A stretch of DNA of 32,144 nt from the NCBI RefSeq assembly GCF_004348595.1, contig NZ_SMKD01000062.1:1-32144 (forward strand), in the 5' to 3' direction. Of the stretch, positions 7,890 through 15,240 are shown in pieces (positions within the stretch are counted from its first letter, which is position 1; every line of letters starts with the position of its first letter). Both the position numbers and the translations under genes were made by a program. The notes beneath the pieces were generated by a model. The model had not been told where the DNA came from and ran no database searches. It worked only from the letters and a program-made list of their open reading frames with translations. This DNA comes from Micromonospora sp. KC723 (GTDB lineage: Bacteria > Actinomycetota > Actinomycetes > Mycobacteriales > Micromonosporaceae).

Positions 7890-8556
7890 TCAGCCGGCGG
7901 TCAGCCAGCGGGCCACCTCGATCTGGTCCGGCCACACCGTCGTGCCGTCGATGGCCCAGAGCAGGGTGTGCCCGATGGCCCAGCCCCGCACCCGGTCCCC
8001 GTCAAGCCCCAGCGCGCCGGTGATCCGGTCCAGCCGGCGGCGCACCGCCTCGGGCGAGTGCCCGCAGCCGGGCGACCCATCCGGCGGCCTCCTCGGCGAG
8101 CAGGGGGAACGGCGCGCCAGCCGGACGCCACAGCCTGGGCAGCAGATCGGCCACCACGTCCAGCGCGGCGTCCGGCGGCAGGTCGTGCAGGGGCGTACCG
8201 GGTTGGCAGCGTTCCACCAGCAGCGCCCGTCGCTGCGGGTCGTGGTCGAGCAGGCGCACCGCCCCGTGGCCGTCCCAGGCGACCAGGGCGTCGGCCTCGT
8301 GCGCGCTCTCCGCGTCCGGGTACTGGAGCTTCAGCACCGCCGAAGTGCCGTCGGGCAGCTCAGCGGGCATCGCCAGCGAGGCGAAGGCGTACGGGAAGGG
8401 CGGCCCGAGCCGCAGCGACCAGCGCCGGGCGCACGCCTCGCTCAGGGCGGGCAACGCCGCCAGCCACTCCCGCTCGGCCGGCTCGGCGCGTACCCACGAC
8501 AACCCCTCGGGGATCTCCACCGGCTCATCCTGGAGCACCGGAACCGAGTGGCTCAA
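7890..8556 (-). pseudogene. Streptomycin-6-kinase-type aminoglycoside phosphotransferase, internally deleted
   Basis: The N-terminal part (8556 to about 8055) reads as an APH(6)/hydroxyurea-kinase-type protein: LAALPALSEACARRWSLRLGPPFPY, then DGTSAVLKLQYPDAESAHEADAL, LLVERCQPGTPL and LLPRLWRP. It then runs out of frame and stops at 8002. The C-terminus of the same family continues in another frame from about 8051 to the stop at 7890 (RLDRITGALGLD, RVRGWAIGHTLLWAID, IEVARWLTAG). Between these parts the whole catalytic segment, including the HxDLHxxN loop and the magnesium-binding aspartate, is absent, roughly 80-100 residues. The gene is therefore an internal-deletion pseudogene that cannot phosphorylate. 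Its TTG start overlaps the TGA of the WGR gene, so it was once co-translated with it. Confidence 0.8.
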
Positions 8557-9974
8557 CGCAACCGGCGGATGTCCCCGTACGCCCGGTAGAAGCCGCCCCG
8601 GCCCGCCTCACGGATCCCGGTGACCAGGTAACGCACCCCCGGCTCCCGGATGCCCTTCGGGAACTGCACGGTCCAGTCCCGGCGGTAGCCCTCGGAGAGG
8701 ACGTGGATGCGCAGCCGGCCGCTCTCCTCGACGCACTCCACCACCACCCCGCCCCGGTCGTCGCTGGTCACCTCCACGGTGGACCAGGCAGCCGGCTCGG
8801 GAAGCCGGGCCGGCGCCTTGACGTCCACCACCTCCGGCACGCTGCCCGCCTCGGCGGCCCGGATCGCCGGCTCGCTGGCGTCGATGCAGGCCAGGTGGCC
8901 GCTGGTGGTGACGACGTAGAGCCGTTCCCGGTGGTACTGCATCGAGTACGCGGAGCCGCAGCCGGTGCCGAGCTTCCACAGCCGGTTGCCGGCCGCGTCG
9001 AAGCAGTAGATGGAGGACGCGCTGTCACCGGCGAAGACGTACCGGCCGCCCTCGGCCGTGGCGCAGGAGAAGACGGCGGCGTCGCAGCGGTACGTCTGCT
9101 GGGCCCGCCCGTCCTTGCCCAGCCGCACCACCTCGCGGGTGCCGGTGCCGGCGAAGACGGCGTCGGACTCCTGCCAGCCGAAGAGCACCGCGCCGGTGCG
9201 GGTGTGCCACAGCTCCCGCCCGGTACGCCAGTCCCAACCGGTCACTCCCGCCGAGTGGCCGTGGTAGAGGGCGTCGCGGTCGCAGCGGACCATCCAGGCG
9301 GAGCGGCCGCGTCCCGGCCGCCGCCACAGGAACTCGTCCTCGTGGTCGATCGCGGCGATGCCGCCCTCGCGGTCGGAGACGCCCAGCACGCCGTCGTGGA
9401 TGTCCAGCCAGTAGATGTCGATGTCGGGGGTGACCGCGTACGCCACCCGGGGCACCTTGCCGGACAGGTCGTAGACGTTGCCGTCGTCGCAGCCCGCGTA
9501 GATCCAGTGGTCGTCGGCGACGATGCACTTCACTCCGTCGGGAAGCCGGACCTGGTTGAGCATCCGCGCGTCGTGGTCGAGGGTGGTGATGACGCCCCGC
9601 TCGTTGCCGACCATGCACGTGCGCCCGTCGACGAAGACGCCGAACGCGGGCGCGCCCGAGTCGTACCGCCAGAGCACCGGGGCGGTACGGGCGGTGGAGC
9701 GGGTGCTGACGATCTGCCGGCGGGACACCGGCCGCTTCTGCCGGGCGCCGCGCACCGCCGGGGCGTACCCCTTGCGGATCTTCTCCCCGATCTTCCGGGC
9801 GGCGGCGGCCCGGGCGCGGGCGTTGTCCGGGTAGTTGGTGGTCTTCACCTGCCCCTGGTCGCCGATCCGGCCGTAGCGCACGGTCAGCGCGGTGTCATCC
9901 ACCACGACCTCGTAGAACTTGTGCGCGCCACCGTCCACTTCGGACAGTTCGAGGTAGGTCGTCTCCTGCGACAT
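8553..9974 (-). CDS. WGR-domain protein with C-terminal beta-propeller
   Basis: A 473-residue protein. Residues about 5-80 are a WGR domain: TYLELSEVDGGAHKFYEVVVDD, then the core VRYGRIGDQGQV (with Y in place of W) and a basic helix ARAAAARKIGEKIRKGY. The rest, about residues 100-440, has repeated blades such as VLWRYDSGAPAFGVFVDGRTCMVG, WIYAGCDDGNVYDL, DEFLWRRPG and SIYCFDAAGNRLWKLGTGCG, fitting a PQQ/WD40-like propeller. WGR domains in PARPs, MolR and bacterial proteins contact DNA ends or partner proteins; the propeller suggests a sensor or scaffold. No enzyme domain is visible. ATG 9974 is preceded by GGAGG at good spacing. It is coupled by overlap to the kinase pseudogene. Actual function is unknown. 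Confidence 0.8.
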   Translation of the reverse strand: MSQETTYLELSEVDGGAHKFYEVVVDDTALTVRYGRIGDQGQVKTTNYPDNARARAAAARKIGEKIRKGYAPAVRGARQKRPVSRRQIVSTRSTARTAPVLWRYDSGAPAFGVFVDGRTCMVGNERGVITTLDHDARMLNQVRLPDGVKCIVADDHWIYAGCDDGNVYDLSGKVPRVAYAVTPDIDIYWLDIHDGVLGVSDREGGIAAIDHEDEFLWRRPGRGRSAWMVRCDRDALYHGHSAGVTGWDWRTGRELWHTRTGAVLFGWQESDAVFAGTGTREVVRLGKDGRAQQTYRCDAAVFSCATAEGGRYVFAGDSASSIYCFDAAGNRLWKLGTGCGSAYSMQYHRERLYVVTTSGHLACIDASEPAIRAAEAGSVPEVVDVKAPARLPEPAAWSTVEVTSDDRGGVVVECVEESGRLRIHVLSEGYRRDWTVQFPKGIREPGVRYLVTGIREAGRGGFYRAYGDIRRLR

Positions 9975-10064
9975 CAGATGCCTCCGAGGGGGGAAGGTCC
10001 GCAACCGCTGACAGCGCGCTCACGCTAACCGGGCCCACCGACAACGAGCCCGGTGCGACGACGC

Positions 10065-10106
10065 GGACGGGGCCGTACGGAGTGTGTCTCCGGTACGGCC
10101 CCGTCC
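10065..10106 (-). terminator. Terminator hairpin of the galactanase-like gene
   Basis: 10065-10078 (GGACGGGGCCGTAC) pairs perfectly with 10093-10106, and an inner GGAG/CTCC stem (10079-10082 with 10088-10091) extends it past one bulged G. It lies 25 bases downstream of the galactanase-like gene on the minus strand. Confidence 0.75.
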
Positions 10107-10130
10107 TGTGGGGTGGTGGCGCGTCGCCTG

Positions 10131-11564
10131 TCAGACGGCGCGTCGCTGGAACTGCTGGTTGGTGCCGGTGCCGCAGGTCCACTGGATCAGGCGGGCGCCG
10201 TTGGTGGTGGCGGCGTCGGCGACGTCCAGGCACTTGCCGCTGTGCCGGGCGACGATGCGGTGGTAGCCGCTGCCCAGGTCCTCGAACCGCCACTGCTGGT
10301 TGGTGCCGCTGCCGCAGGCCCAGTGCAGCACGTTGGCGCCGTCGGTGGTGGCGGCGTCGGACACGTCGAGGCACTTGCCGCTGTGCTGGGCGATGATCCG
10401 GTAGTAGCCGCCGCCGGCGTCGGTCAGCCGCCACTGCTGGTTCAGTCCGCCGTTACAGGTGTACTGGAGGATCTTGGCGCCGTTGGTGGCGGAGTTGTCC
10501 GAGACGTCGAGGCACTTGCCGCTGTGCCGGGCGACGAGGTTGTGGTACGGGCCGCCGCCCACGCCGGTGACGGTGCCGGCCGCGGTGTCGATGGCGACCT
10601 GCGGGTACCAGGGCAGGTTCATGGTGCGCGCGGTCGGGAAGGTCAGCGGCAGCCAGACGTACTGGGATCCGTTGACGTTGCTGCCCATGGAGTTGCCCCA
10701 GCGGTCGCCCAGGTACAGGTACGAGGTGCCCGAGGTGCCCTCAACCGGCAGGACGTACGTGGTCTGCGAGCCGTACGCGGTCTGGTCGCCGACGTCGGCC
10801 ATCGCCGTCCACGGGCCGGCGGGGCTGGTGGCGGTGGCGTACCGCTGCTGGTTCGGGTTCCAGCCGGTCGCGCCGGAGGTCAGCATGAAGTAGACGCCGT
10901 TGCGTTTGAACATCGCCGGCGCCTCGCGGTGGCCGCCCGGCCACGGGTTCGCCACCAGGCTGTCGACCCCCTGGTAGTCGGCGGTGAGCCGGTAGATGTG
11001 CAGGTCGAAGTTGTCCCGGGCGGACGAGATCATGTAGCCGACGCCGTTGTCGTCGGTGAACACGGTGATGTCGCGGGACATGTGGCCCAGCGGCCGGAAG
11101 CTGCCCCGCCAGGTGTAGTCACCGTCGACGGTGTCGGAGACGGCGACCGCGGCACGGGCCTCGTTGTAGTCCCTGCCGTTCTCCTTGTGCATCCACATGA
11201 CGTACTTTCCCGTGGCGCTGTTGAACACGACCTTCGGGCGCTCGATGTTCGCGACGGTGAGTTCCGGGTCGGTGGCCTGGGTGAGCACGTGGTTGCGGAA
11301 CTCCCACGTCTTCAGGTCGGTGGAGCGGTACGCGGAGACGTACCGGAAGGTGTTGTCGGCGTTGCGGTTCTCGCCGAACCAGTAGTAGTAGGAACCGACT
11401 CTGATCACGCCGCCGCCGTGGGCGTGGACCACCGCGCCGGTGGTGTCGGTGAACTGCGTGGCGTTGGTGACCGTCGCCGGTGCGGCGTGGGCCGCAACCC
11501 CGGCGAGCAGCGTGGCGAGGCCGGCGGAGACGGCGAGGACCAGGAGCGGAACACGACGAACCAT
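10131..11564 (-). CDS. Secreted GH43 (subfamily 24-like) exo-beta-1,3-galactanase with CBM13
   Basis: A 477-residue exported enzyme with a signal peptide (MVRR, hydrophobic core, AHA cleavage near residue 27). Residues about 35-330 form a GH43 five-bladed propeller. The HAHGGG motif and YYWFGENR are typical of the beta-1,3-galactanase subfamily. Likely functional residues are Glu108 (IERPKVV), Glu214 (GGHREAP, general acid) and Gln267 (YGSQTTY), which takes the place of the usual base, as reported for fungal Pc1,3Gal43A. Residues about 345-477 are a ricin-type CBM13 beta-trefoil with three QxW repeats (each HSGKCLDV...NQQW/F), suited to binding galactans. ATG 11564 has GGAAGGGG upstream; ATG 11579 lacks one. 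The probable substrate is arabinogalactan side-chain backbone. Confidence 0.85.
   Translation of the reverse strand: MVRRVPLLVLAVSAGLATLLAGVAAHAAPATVTNATQFTDTTGAVVHAHGGGVIRVGSYYYWFGENRNADNTFRYVSAYRSTDLKTWEFRNHVLTQATDPELTVANIERPKVVFNSATGKYVMWMHKENGRDYNEARAAVAVSDTVDGDYTWRGSFRPLGHMSRDITVFTDDNGVGYMISSARDNFDLHIYRLTADYQGVDSLVANPWPGGHREAPAMFKRNGVYFMLTSGATGWNPNQQRYATATSPAGPWTAMADVGDQTAYGSQTTYVLPVEGTSGTSYLYLGDRWGNSMGSNVNGSQYVWLPLTFPTARTMNLPWYPQVAIDTAAGTVTGVGGGPYHNLVARHSGKCLDVSDNSATNGAKILQYTCNGGLNQQWRLTDAGGGYYRIIAQHSGKCLDVSDAATTDGANVLHWACGSGTNQQWRFEDLGSGYHRIVARHSGKCLDVADAATTNGARLIQWTCGTGTNQQFQRRAV
10140..10535 (-). repeat. Three tandem CBM13 (ricin) repeats at DNA level
   Basis: Three copies of about 130 bases encode the alpha, beta and gamma lobes of the beta-trefoil. 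Each contains a near-identical stretch for HSGKCLDV and an NQQW/NQQF ending. The shared stretches lie near 10215-10245, 10355-10390 and 10505-10535. The similarity at DNA level shows fairly recent or homogenised duplication. Confidence 0.75.
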
Positions 11565-11649
11565 GAGCGCCCCTTCCATGGGCGATGACGAAGAAACCGG
11601 CTCGGTCGATGGAACTCGCGGTCGGAATCGCCCCCGTGAAGTTGCCCAG

Positions 11650-11679
11650 AAGATATGTGTGCGTTAACACCGACGTCAA
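11650..11679 (-). promoter_or_regulatory. Promoter of the galactanase-like gene, with candidate operator in the spacer
   Basis: On the minus strand, -35 TTGACG (11679-11674), an 18-base spacer, and -10 TATCTT (11655-11650), close to the housekeeping consensus. The spacer holds GTGTTAACGCACAC around a GTTAAC core, resembling LacI-family operators of sugar-utilisation genes. The start codon is 86 bases downstream. The rest of the 11565-11776 gap shows nothing else. Confidence 0.6.
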
Positions 11680-11776
11680 CGGTTCGACACAGAAATGTCG
11701 ACCAGGGGCGGAGGTCCTGTCACCGAACGAGCTTGCGGGAGCGTGCGTCGTCGTACCAGCGCCACCGGCGCAGGGG

Positions 11777-13156
11777 TCAGCGACCCAGTCCGGCGAGGGC
11801 GTCCACGGCCTTGCGAGCGGCGATCAGCACCGGATCCCAGACCGGCGCGTACGGCGGGGCGTAGCCGAGGTCGAGCGAGGTCATCTCGTCCACCGTCATG
11901 CCACTCCAGAGCGCCACGGCCAGCACGTCGATCCGTTTGGCCGCCTCGCAGCGGCCGACGATCTGCGCACCGAGCAGCCGGCCGGTGGGGCGCTCGGCGA
12001 TCAGCTTGATCGTCATGGGCTCGGCGCCCGGATGGTACCCGGCCCGGTTGGTGGACTCCGCGATCACCGAGACGAACTCGAAGCCGGAGGCGGCGGCGTC
12101 CCGCTCGCGTAGGCCCGTGCGCCCCACCTGCACGTCGCAGACCTTCGTCACCGCCGTGCCGATCACACCGGGGAAGGTGGCGTACCCGCCGCCGATGTTG
12201 ATCCCGACGACCCGGCCCTGCTTGTTGGCGTGCGTGCCGAGCGGGACGTGCACCGGCAGCCCGCTGACCCGGTGCAGCGTCTCCACGCAGTCGCCGGCCG
12301 CCCAGACGTCCGGCACCCCGGCCACCCGCATCCGCCGGTCCACCCGCACCCCGCCGGAGGGACCCAGCGGCAGGCCGGCGGCCTCGGCGAGGGCCGTGTT
12401 CGGGCGTACCCCCAGCCCCAGCACCACGACGTCGGTCGGCATCAACCCGTCGGCGGTGACCACCGCGGACACCCGGCCGTCGCGTTCCTCGATCCCGGTG
12501 ACCTCGACCCCGGTCCGGACGTCGATGCCGACCGTGCGCATCGCGTCGGCGGCCAGGGCGCCCATGTCCGGGTCCACCGTCGACATCGGCTGCTCGCCCT
12601 GCTCCACCAGCGTGACGGCAAGACCGCGCCGGATCAGCGCCTCGGCCAGCTCCACCCCGATGTAGCCGCCGCCGACGACCACCGCGCGGCGGGGCCGCGG
12701 CTCGGCGTCCAGCCACTCGCGCAACGCGGCGCCGTCGTCGAGGGTCTGCATGCCGAACACCCCGGTGACGTCGTCATCCGCCCAGTCCGGCCGCACCGGG
12801 ACCGCGCCGGTGGCGTACACCAGGGTGTCGAACCGTTCGCGGCGCTGCCCGCCGTGGTCCAGGTCGCGGGCGATGACCTCGCGGCGGCCCAGGTCGATGC
12901 CGGTGACCTCGGTGCGCAGCCGCACGTCGATGTCGAACTCGTCGCGGAAGGTCGCCGGGTCGCGGGCGATGAGCTGGTCACGTTCCTTGACGACGCCGCC
13001 GATCCAGTACGGGATGCCGCACGCCGAGTACGACGTGAAGTGTCCCCGTTCGAAGGCGACGATCTCCAGGTCGTCGCGACCCCGACGGCGGCGCGCCTGT
13101 GAGGCCGCCGCCATCCCGGCCGCGTCCCCGCCGATGACGATCAGCCGTTGCGCCAC
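11777..13156 (-). CDS. CoA-disulfide-reductase/NADH-oxidase-like flavoprotein
   Basis: A 459-residue FAD-dependent pyridine nucleotide-disulfide oxidoreductase. Order: FAD-binding Rossmann motif VIGGDAAGMAAA (residues 7-18), single redox cysteine C46 in SYSACGIPYW, LVYATGA, a second NAD(P)H-binding motif VVVGGGYIGVELAEAL, the FAD-contacting VWAAGDCVE, and the C-terminal dimerisation domain. A lone active-site cysteine in SxxxCGIPY identifies the group of CoA-disulfide reductases, NADH oxidases and persulfide reductases; sequence alone does not choose between them. There is no rhodanese domain. The GTG start at 13156 lies 24 bases after the glutamate-cysteine ligase stop, so the two are probably one operon acting on thiols. 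It precedes the galactanase-like gene but is separated by a promoter. Confidence 0.85.
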   Translation of the reverse strand: MAQRLIVIGGDAAGMAAASQARRRRGRDDLEIVAFERGHFTSYSACGIPYWIGGVVKERDQLIARDPATFRDEFDIDVRLRTEVTGIDLGRREVIARDLDHGGQRRERFDTLVYATGAVPVRPDWADDDVTGVFGMQTLDDGAALREWLDAEPRPRRAVVVGGGYIGVELAEALIRRGLAVTLVEQGEQPMSTVDPDMGALAADAMRTVGIDVRTGVEVTGIEERDGRVSAVVTADGLMPTDVVVLGLGVRPNTALAEAAGLPLGPSGGVRVDRRMRVAGVPDVWAAGDCVETLHRVSGLPVHVPLGTHANKQGRVVGINIGGGYATFPGVIGTAVTKVCDVQVGRTGLRERDAAASGFEFVSVIAESTNRAGYHPGAEPMTIKLIAERPTGRLLGAQIVGRCEAAKRIDVLAVALWSGMTVDEMTSLDLGYAPPYAPVWDPVLIAARKAVDALAGLGR

Positions 13157-13180
13157 GGTGTCCAGTCTCCCACGGAATGA

Positions 13181-14314
13181 TCAGCCTCGGGTCTGCCGCG
13201 CCACGTCGGCCACCACGTCCTCCAGCCGGCCGGTGCGCGCGTACACGGCCCGCTGCCGGGCGGCGCCGGTGCCGTGCCGGCGCAGCCCGCCCAGCAGGTC
13301 GGTCACCTCGGCGAGGTCGCCGTGGCCCTCCAGCGCCGGGCGTACCCGGTCGACCAACCGGTCCAGCAGCCCCCAGGCGGGCCGCAGCTCACCGTTGGTC
13401 AGGTCGACGCCGTCGCCCTCCAGCCCGTCGTGGGCGGCCCGCCAGTGCGCGGCGACCAACAGGTGGTGGTCGGTGTTGACCGGCGCCCGCCCCTCGGCGA
13501 TGTCGGTCATGGCTGTCGCCACCAGGGCCCGGACCAGGGCCGCGACCAGCACCGCGTCGTCCACCGAGGGGCAGACGTCGCCGATGCGGAGTTCCACCGT
13601 CGGGTACTTCGCCGACAGCCGGGCGTACCAGTAGAGCATCCCCTCGTCGAGCATCACGCCGCTGGCGATGAGCTGCCGGATCAGCCGCTGGTAGTGCTCG
13701 TGTGACGCCAGGTACGGCGTCGGGGCCACCGACGGCCAGCGCTCCCACTCCACCGAGCGCCAGCTCGCGTACCCGGTGTCCACGCCGGCGGAGAACGGCG
13801 AGTTGACGGTGACCGCGTGCAGCACCGGCAGCCACGGCCGGACATGGTTGAGCACCCGCACCCCGGTGTCCGGGTCGGGCACCCCGACGTGCACGTGCAT
13901 GCCGTTGTTGCCGGGACCGGGCACCAGCAGCCGGAACCGTTCGATCATCCGGTCGAAGCGGGGCTTGTCGACCACCGGCGGGACCGGGCCCTCCACCGGC
14001 CCGGTGCCGACGGCGAGCAGCCGTACGCCGGCCCGCTCGGCGGCGTCGGCCAGCTCGGCGCGGAGCATCCCGAGGGAGTGCCGGATGGAGCTCAGCTCCA
14101 GCCCGGGCGGGGTGCCGATCTCGATCTGGCTGGTCTGGAACTCCCGCTGCACCTGGCCGCGCAGCTCCGGTGGCACCTGCTCCATGACCAGGTCGACGGC
14201 GGGCACGGCGACCCCGGTGTGCGGGTCGACGAGCAGGAACTCCTCCTCCACGCCGACGGTCAGCAGGTCCGTGCCCCGCGGGCTCGTCGTCGCCTCCGCC
14301 ACCTGGCTGGTCAT
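13181..14314 (-). CDS. Carboxylate-amine ligase of the GCS2/YbdK family (glutamate--cysteine ligase type)
   Basis: A 377-residue ATP-grasp-unrelated ligase of the type-2 glutamate-cysteine ligase family. Motifs: VGVEEEFLLVD (residues about 21-31, metal and ATP site), REFQTSQIEIGTPP, NNGMHVHVGVPD, and ELRIGDVCPSVDD. Length matches YbdK-like enzymes (about 370-380). The family makes gamma-glutamyl amides; E. coli YbdK has weak gamma-glutamylcysteine ligase activity and actinobacterial EgtA works in ergothioneine synthesis, but no other egt gene is here. Actinomycetes mainly use mycothiol, so the product is uncertain. ATG at 14314 has only a weak Shine-Dalgarno sequence. Next gene is the CoA-disulfide-reductase-like flavoprotein, 24 bases on. 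Confidence 0.85.
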   Translation of the reverse strand: MTSQVAEATTSPRGTDLLTVGVEEEFLLVDPHTGVAVPAVDLVMEQVPPELRGQVQREFQTSQIEIGTPPGLELSSIRHSLGMLRAELADAAERAGVRLLAVGTGPVEGPVPPVVDKPRFDRMIERFRLLVPGPGNNGMHVHVGVPDPDTGVRVLNHVRPWLPVLHAVTVNSPFSAGVDTGYASWRSVEWERWPSVAPTPYLASHEHYQRLIRQLIASGVMLDEGMLYWYARLSAKYPTVELRIGDVCPSVDDAVLVAALVRALVATAMTDIAEGRAPVNTDHHLLVAAHWRAAHDGLEGDGVDLTNGELRPAWGLLDRLVDRVRPALEGHGDLAEVTDLLGGLRRHGTGAARQRAVYARTGRLEDVVADVARQTRG

Positions 14315-14369
14315 CGCATCACCGTCCGTGTCGTGCCGGTCGGGGAGTCCCGGTCGGTCGACCTCTGGT

Positions 14370-14395
14370 TACCCACAGTGGTCAGGGCCGGAAAC
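14370..14395 (-). promoter_or_regulatory. Possible SigF-type promoter of the ligase gene
   Basis: On the minus strand, GTTT (14395-14392), 17 bases, then GGGTA (14374-14370), about 55 bases before the ATG. The spacing is at the upper limit for SigB/SigF promoters, so this is weaker than the other examples in the window. Confidence 0.3.
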
Positions 14396-14418
14396 CAGGC
14401 CCGGCGAGGGCGCGCCGG

Positions 14419-15090
14419 TCAGCGACCCGGGCTCAACGACTCCCGGTCCCGCCGGGCCCGCCGACGGCGCACCTTCTTCACGGCCCAACTGGCGATCATG
14501 AAGGCGAAGATCGCGAAGATCGCGTAGTTGAACCAGCTGCTGTACCGGTCCACGTCCTTCCAGCGTGTGCCGAGCGCGTAGCCCGCGCCGACGATCAGGG
14601 TGTTCCACACGCCGCTGCCCAGCGTGGTGAGCAGCACGAACTCGCCCATCGGCATCCGGTTCGCGCCGGCCGGCACCGACACCAGGCTGCGTACCACCGG
14701 CACCACGCGGCCGATCAGCACCGCCCACCGGCCGTACCGCTCGAACCAGCGGTCGGCCTTCTCCAGGTCGTCGAGATCAACCAGGGGAAGCCGGTCCAAC
14801 CAGTGTTTGAGCCGCTCCTCCCCGAGGACCGCGCCGACCCAGTAGAGCACCAGCGCGCCGGCCAGCGAACCGACCGTCGCGGCCAGCACGATCAACACCA
14901 GATGGAACCGGCCCTCGCTGGCCAGGTAGCCGGCCATCGCCAGCACGATCTCGCTGGGGATCGGCGGGACGATGCTCTCCAGGGCCACCAGGAAGGCCAC
15001 CCCGACCGCGCCGAGCGAGTCGATGACGCCGGCCACCCACCCGGTCAGCCCGCTGAACTGGTTCGGGTCGACGTTCTGGGCGAGAGCCAT
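14419..15090 (-). CDS. DedA-family membrane protein
   Basis: A 223-residue inner-membrane protein of the DedA/SNARE-associated family. Marks: ESIVPPIPSEIVLAMAGYLA near residue 40 (conserved E and P-x-P-S-E re-entrant motif), WFERYGRWAVLIGRVVPVVRSLVSVPAGANRMP with the conserved arginines and glycine, and WNTLIVGAGYALG. Four to five transmembrane segments and a very basic C-terminal tail. DedA proteins support membrane homeostasis and are thought to recycle lipid carriers (undecaprenyl phosphate) and phospholipids across the membrane. ATG 15090 is preceded by GGAAGGA. It has its own stress-type promoter, and a 104-base gap separates it from the ligase gene. Confidence 0.9.
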   Translation of the reverse strand: MALAQNVDPNQFSGLTGWVAGVIDSLGAVGVAFLVALESIVPPIPSEIVLAMAGYLASEGRFHLVLIVLAATVGSLAGALVLYWVGAVLGEERLKHWLDRLPLVDLDDLEKADRWFERYGRWAVLIGRVVPVVRSLVSVPAGANRMPMGEFVLLTTLGSGVWNTLIVGAGYALGTRWKDVDRYSSWFNYAIFAIFAFMIASWAVKKVRRRRARRDRESLSPGR

Positions 15091-15128
15091 GCGCGTCCTT
15101 CCGCGGGAACTGCCGGGATCGGACAGCA

Positions 15129-15153
15129 GTACCCACCGGATGGTCCGCCACAC
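15129..15153 (-). promoter_or_regulatory. Putative SigB/SigF-type promoter of the DedA gene
   Basis: On the minus strand, GTGT (15153-15150), exactly 15 bases, then GGGTAC (15134-15129), about 40 bases upstream of the ATG at 15090. It fits the GNNT-N14-16-GGGTAC consensus well. Confidence 0.55.
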
Positions 15154-15240
15154 CTGCCGGTGACCGACGGCACGCCGTGGTGGCCGAGCCGGCCGGCTCT
15201 CGCGTTTGCCGGGCCGGCGGATCGGAGACATAAGGCCGGC

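Noticed and set aside
7788..10028. 746-codon plus-strand ORF opposite the WGR gene
   Set aside because: Shadow of the WGR gene and kinase relic; low-complexity Pro/Arg/Gly content and no domain.
15196..15225. SigF-type promoter before the GH13 gene
   Set aside because: GTTT is followed after 16 bases by GGAGAC, not GGGTA; too weak to list.
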